Source: Streptomyces sp. P3
GTDB taxonomy: Bacteria > Actinomycetota > Actinomycetes > Streptomycetales > Streptomycetaceae
NCBI GenBank assembly: GCA_016893485.2
Contig: JAFEKX020000001.1
Span: forward strand, 5,208,001 to 5,272,000
Direction of reading: 5' to 3'
Length of the DNA: 64,000 nt
The notes below the pieces were generated by a model. It was not told the DNA's origin. It ran no database searches and saw only the letters and a program-made list of their open reading frames with translations. Of this stretch, positions 59,392 through 64,000 are shown in pieces. Both the position numbers and the translations under genes were made by a program. Position 1 is the first letter of the stretch. Each line of letters begins with the position of its first letter.

Positions 59392-62371
59392 TCAGCCCGT
59401 GCCCTCCGGCATGTCCATCGACGCGAACAGGTCGTCCGCGCGGGTGCGGTGCAGGCGGGCCGAGGCGCCGTCGCCGAGGGCGGCGGCCGCGTGGGCCATG
59501 CCGTCGTGGGCGCGGGCCAGCTCCACCCGGTACTCGATGGCACCGGCCCGGCGCGCGGCGCTGCGGTGCAGCTCCAGGGCCTGGGCGTGGGCGCCGCGCT
59601 GGCGGTGCATGCGGCCGACGATGTTCTCGACGTCGCAGCAGCGCAGCGCCGTACCGCGCTCCCGCACCAGGTCGAGGGCCTGCTCCGCGTACGCCGACGC
59701 GGTGCGCTGGCGGCCCAGGCGCTGCTCGGCGTCGGCGGCGAGCGCGAGGGTGAGCGCCAGGTCCTCCGGGAACGAGGACTCGTCGCCGACGGACATCGCC
59801 TGCTCCAGGCAGGCGCGGGCCCGCTCGGGCTCGCCGAGGCCGAGGAGGGCGATCGCCAGGTCGTTCAGGGCCGGGATCTGGCTGACCGGCTCACCGAGCG
59901 CGCGCCGCAGCTCGACGGCCTGCTCGGCGGCGACCGCCGCCTCCGCGTACCGGCCGAGCCAGGCGGAGACGGTACTGAGGTTGCACAGGGCCATCTCCTT
60001 GCGCATCGCGTTCTCGTGCAGCTCGATGCTGCGGACGAGGTTGTCCCGGCCCTCCTTCAGATGGCCGAGGCAGCTGTGCAGCAGCCCCAACTGGTCGAGG
60101 CTGACGGCCTGTCCGTGGATGTCACCGGCCGCCCGCGCGATCTCCAGCGCCTCCTGTGCCGAGGTCAGACCGTCACGGAACCTGCCCAGCTTCCAGTGCG
60201 AGGACGTCAGGTTGGACAGCCCGGCGCGCAGCGCGGAGGGGTCGCCGAGCCGCCGTGCGGAGGCCACCGCGAGGACGGCCACGTTCTCGTACTCGTCGAA
60301 CGAGCCGCGCAGGTTCAGATAGAACATCGCGTTGCGGGCGAGCTGCCCGGTCTGCACGTCGAGACCCTGCTCATGGGCGACCGTCACCGCCGACAGCAGC
60401 GCCGAGTGCTCCTGGTCGAACCAGCCGCGCGCCTGCTCCACCTCGTGCAGCGGCGGCAGTTCGGCCACGTCGGCGGGGGCCGGGGTGGCATGCCGGGCCC
60501 GGCGCGGGAACAGCACCGCGCACGCCTGCTCGGAGGCGGCCACGTAGTAGTCGAGGACCCGCTCCAGCGCCGCGTGGTCGGCGGCCCGGGCGGCGTCCGT
60601 GCGCAGGCTCTGCGCGAAGCTGCGCACCAGATCGTGCAGCGCGTACTGCCCGAGCGTGTGCTGCTGCACCAGATGCACGTCGAGGAGCCGCTCCAGGATG
60701 TCCTCCGCCGTCCGCCGGTCCGTGCCCAGCAGCGCGGCGCCCGAGTGCACGTCGACCTCGGTCCCCGGATGCAGCCCGAGCAGCCGGAACGCCCTGCGGT
60801 GTTCCTCCTCCATCGCCTGGTACGACAGCTGGATCGTCGCCGCGACACTGCGCTCGCCCGAACTCAGCTCGCCCAGCCGCCGCGTCTCGTCGCACAGCCG
60901 GTCCACCAGGTACTGCACGGTCCAGCGCTGGCGGTTGCGCAGCCGGGCGCTGGCGATCCGCAGGGCGAGCGGCAAGTGGCCGCACAGCTCGGCCAGTTCG
61001 GCCACCGCCTCCGGTTCCGCCGCCACCCGCCGCTCGCCGAGTGTCTCCGCGAGCAGCGTCAGGCTCTCCTCGGGCGGCATCACCCCGAGCGAGATCCACT
61101 CGGCGCCGTCCAGGTCCATCAGCCGCGCCCGGCTGGTGACCAGGACCAGACAGCCGGGAGAGGCCGGCAGCAGCGGCCGTACCTGCGTGGAGTCGCCCGC
61201 GTTGTCGAGCAGGAGCAGCACCCTGCGGCCCGCGAGGGTGGCCCGCCACAGGGCCGCCCGGCCGCCCTCGTCCTCGGGGATGCGCTGGTCGGGGACGCCG
61301 AGGGTGCGCAGCAGGGCGCCGAGCACGGCGGCCGGCTGCAGGGGTTCCTCGCCGGGGAGTAGCCGCGCAGGTCGAAGCAGAGCCGCCCGTCCGGGTACTG
61401 GTCGGCGAGCTGGTGGGCGGCGCGCACCGCGAGGGAGGTCTTGCCGCTGCCGCCCATGCCGTCGACGGCCACGATCCGCGTCCCGTCGCAGGGTTCGGCG
61501 GCGTGCCGCAGCAGGGTGCGCAGCTCCTCCTCGCGGCCGGTGAAGTCCGAGAGGTCGTAGGGGAGCGTGGACAGCGACGGCGCGGTGACGGGGGTCTGCG
61601 GGACGGCGGCGGGCTGCTGCGGCTCGGGGCCGGTCAGCTCGTCGCTGTCCCGCAGGATCGCCTCGTACAGCTTGGTCAGCCGGGGGCCCGGGTCGATGCC
61701 GAGTTCCGCGACGAGCACGTCGCGGACCCGGCCGAACTCCTCCAGGGCCTCGGCCGCGCGGCCCGAGCGGTACAGGGCGAGCATCAGCTGGCCGCGCAGG
61801 GTCTCGCGCAGCGGATGCTCGACTATCAACTCGCGTAGCTCCACGACAAGTTCGCGGCTTTCGCCCTGGTCGAGGCGGAGTTGGAAGAGCTGCTCGGCGG
61901 CGGCCAGCCTGCGTTCGTCGAGGGCCGTGGCGGCGGCGGCGAGCGTGGCGCCGCCGGAGCCCGCGAGGACCGGGCCGCGCCACAGCGCGAGGGCCCGGCG
62001 CAGCAGGTCGGCGGCTTGGGCGGCGGCCCCCGCGGCGAACTGCTCGCGGGCCTCGCCGGTGAGCCGGGTGAAGCGGCTGAGGTCGACCTGCTCGTCGGCG
62101 ACGGCCGCGCGGTAGCCGGGCCCGTCGGTGACCAGCAGTCCGGCCCCGCCGGGTATGCGGCGGCGCAGATCGGCGACCGCCTTGCGGATCTGGTGGACGG
62201 CCGTCGCGGGCGGCCCTCGTTCCACGCGGCCTCGACGAGACGCGTTACCGGCACGACACGTCCGGGCTCCAGCAGCAGGGTGACGAGGACCCGTTCCTGT
62301 ATCGGCCCGCCGAGCCGCAGCCGCTGCTGGTCGGCCCAGATCTCCAGCGCGCCCAGGATGTTGAAGTGCAC
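59392..62371 (-). CDS. AfsR-like SARP regulator (SARP-BTAD-NB-ARC-TPR)
   Basis: About 993 residues with frame changes near 62218 and 61363. The chosen GTG start (62371) gives VHFNILGALEIW, as in AfsR; an upstream ATG at 62487 is possible. Domains: winged-helix and bacterial transcriptional activation domain (HQIRKAVADLRRRIPGG; ALALWRGPVLAGSGG; ALYRSGRAAEALEEFGRVRD), NB-ARC ATPase (VDGMGGSGKTSLAVRAAHQL near residue 305; RRVLLLLDNAGDSTQVRPLL) and C-terminal TPRs (SLDQLGLLHSCLGHLKEGRD). Such proteins bind heptamer repeats and activate secondary metabolite genes; candidate sites occur at 48761 and 59083. It is probably the cluster-situated activator. Confidence 0.9.
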
Positions 62372-62424
62372 CGCCTGCGGTGCTGCTCCGGTCAACGCGT
62401 CCCCTGCCCCCAAAACATGCCGAA

Positions 62425-62470
62425 GCCCAGGTGGGGGCTCCGCTGCGCAGCCTAGGCCCAGGTGAGGGCT
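62425..62470. repeat. Direct repeat between the two divergent regulators
   Basis: GCCCAGGTGGGGGCT (62425-62439) and GCCCAGGTGAGGGCT (62456-62470) differ by one base and lie 31 bases apart, about three helical turns. They fall in the shared promoter region of the two regulator genes and could be an operator. Confidence 0.5.
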
Positions 62471-62615
62471 TTGGCTGTATACGGACATTAACTGTTCACA
62501 CACAGTCGTTGCACCGATCCGGGAGGTGATGGGCAGCACACCGCAAACCACCCCATCCGCCGCCCCGCCGGGAAACGCCGTGACCCCGGCCCGCGCGCCC
62601 GGCGACAATGGTCCG

Positions 62616-64000
62616 GTGCGGTACAGAATCCTGGGCAGTACCCGGGCCGAGGACAGCCGGGGCACCGCCCTGCCCCTCGGCGGCGCCCGGCTGCGCGCCC
62701 TGCTCGCCGCCCTCGCCCTGCACCCGGGCCGGGTCGTCCCCCGACCACCCTGATAGACGAGGTGTGGGCGGAGGAACCTCCCCAGGACGCCCCGGCCGCC
62801 CTCCAGGCCCTCGTCGGCCGCCTGCGCCGCACCCTCGGCAAGGACGCCATCGCCTCCGACCCCGGCGGCTACCGCCTCGCGGCCACCCGCGACGACGTCG
62901 ACCTGTACGTCTTCGAACACCTTGTACGCCAGGGCACGGCCGCCCTCGACCGGGGCGACGCCCTCGCCGCCGTCCGCGACCTCGGCGACGGGCTCGCCCT
63001 GTGGCGCGGGCCCGCGCTCGCCGACCTGCCGGACCGTTCCGCCGCCGCCCGCCCGGACGCCCTGCGCGCGGAGGCGACCCGCGCCCGGATCGCGGCCGAC
63101 CTGCTGCTCGGCCGCGCCGCCGACGCCGTACCGGAACTGAAGGAACTGACCGCCGCGCATCCCTACGACGAACCCCTGCACGCCCTCCTCGTCCGCGCCC
63201 TGCGCGACGCGGGGCGCGGAGCCGACGCGCTCGCCGCCTACGAGGCGGTCCGGCGCGCGCTCGCCGAGGGGCTCGGTACCGACCCGGGGCCGGAACTCCG
63301 GTCGCTGCACGGGGAGTTGCTCACGTCGACAGCGCCCGCGAGTACGACACCACCCGCGCCGGGGCGTGCCGAGCGCGACGGCAACCTGCGTCCGCGGCTC
63401 ACCTCTTTCGTGGGCCGGGAACCCGAGATCGCCGCCATCCGTTCCGACGTGCACAGGGCCCGCCTCGTCACCCTCACCGGACCGGGCGGCTCCGGGAAGA
63501 CCCGTCTCGCCGAGGAGGCCGCAGCCTCGCTCCCGCAGGCGTGGCTCGTCGAGCTGGCCCGGCTCGACCGGCCGGAGGCGGTGCCGGGCGCGGTGGTCAG
63601 CGCCCTCGGCCTGCGCGAGACCGCCCTGCGGACCAGCGAGTTGGTGACCACGCAGGACGACCCGGTCGCCCTGCTCGTGGAGCACTGCGCCGCGCGCGCC
63701 CGGCTCCTGATCCTCGACAACTGCGAACACGTCATCGGCGCGGTCGCCGACCTCGCCGAGACCCTCCTGACCCGCTGCCCGCGGCTCACGATCCTCGCCA
63801 CCAGCCGCGAACCCCTGGGCGTCCCCGGCGAGTCCGTGCGCCCGGTCGAGCCCTCGTCCCCGACCAGGCCCACCGCCTCTTCGCGGAGCGCGCCGCCGCC
63901 GTCCGCCCCGACGCGCAGACCGTGCTCCGGGACACGGACGCCGTCGCGGAGATCTGCCGCCGCCTCGACGGCCTGCCGCTCGCCATCGAACTGGCCGCCG
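62616..64000 (+). CDS. BTAD/ATPase transcriptional regulator, truncated by window end
   Basis: GTG start at 62616 (VRYRILGSTRAEDSRGTALP); an earlier ATG at 62526 is possible. Frame changes occur near 62743 and 63852. The DNA-binding part reads GGARLRALLAALALHPGRVV and IDEVWAEEPPQDAPAALQAL. The BTAD region includes GLALWRGPALADLPDRSAAA and YDEPLHALLVRALRDAGRGA, and the ATPase reads LVTLTGPGGSGKTRLAEEAA (Walker A about residue 288), RLLILDNCEHVIGAVADLAE and LTILATSREPLGVPGES. It ends inside the ATPase domain (LDGLPLAIELAA). It is divergent from the AfsR-like gene and may control the same cluster. Confidence 0.88.

Overview
The window is high-GC actinobacterial DNA, almost certainly from a Streptomyces. 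Supporting signs are GTG starts, ATGA/GTGA gene overlaps, core genes of Streptomyces type (a SigB/SigF-family sigma factor, PRC-barrel and CsbD stress proteins, DUF1206, SpoIIE-type phosphatase, a c-di-AMP riboswitch before an M23 peptidase), an indigoidine synthetase and AfsR/SARP regulators. Most genes over about 700 bp can be read full length only by changing frame once or more, roughly 50 times in 64 kb. I read this mainly as uncorrected indels in the assembly, so a frame change is given by position in each entry but is not by itself called a pseudogene.

Positions 1-15929 are an accessory island. It ends at a 3' half of a tRNA-Lys gene (15882-15929) that has no 5' half beside it, as expected for an integration site. 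The island holds a partial serine hydrolase, an 898-bp IS5-family element with perfect ends and a TAA duplication that splits one ORF, a nuclease-like protein, a NUDIX hydrolase, and a 7-kb defence-like operon (5559-12825). The operon encodes a protein with repeated winged-helix modules and a PD-(D/E)XK domain, a small winged-helix-like protein, a DUF4297/Cap4-like nuclease fused to a large P-loop NTPase, and a zinc-ribbon protein with a degenerate DnaQ-like exonuclease fold. An IS remnant and an XRE/coiled-coil protein follow.

Positions 15930-44862 look chromosomal: CPBP protease, two-component pair, sigma factor, stress proteins, phospholipase D-like enzyme, TetR/SDR pair, truncated MMPL gene, riboflavin-type enzymes (GTP cyclohydrolase II, a split RibD-like reductase and deaminase), polysaccharide lyase lipoprotein, initiator tRNA, phosphatase, riboswitch-controlled M23 peptidase, aldo/keto reductase, PrsW protease, TrmB, L-2-hydroxyglutarate oxidase bracketed by dispersed repeats, a sporulation-associated HTH/TPR regulator and an asparagine-synthetase-like protein.

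Positions 44889-64000 are a biosynthetic locus. An indigoidine synthetase (A-Ox-T-TE) runs leftwards. Divergently, a tightly coupled operon of ten genes encodes a flavin reductase, serine O-acetyltransferase, two cysteine-synthase-like enzymes, an MFS transporter, a double ATP-grasp ligase, three further ATP-grasp-type proteins (one without its catalytic half), and a small tautomerase. A short secreted-peptide-like ORF follows, then a large AfsR-like regulator on the minus strand and a second BTAD/ATPase regulator running off the window. Heptamer direct repeats with an 11-bp period, the spacing used by SARP regulators, lie in the bpsA/operon intergenic region and before the small ORF. The genes suggest O-acetylserine-derived beta-substituted alanines joined by ATP-grasp ligases. 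I do not recognise the product, and this is my best candidate for an undescribed system.
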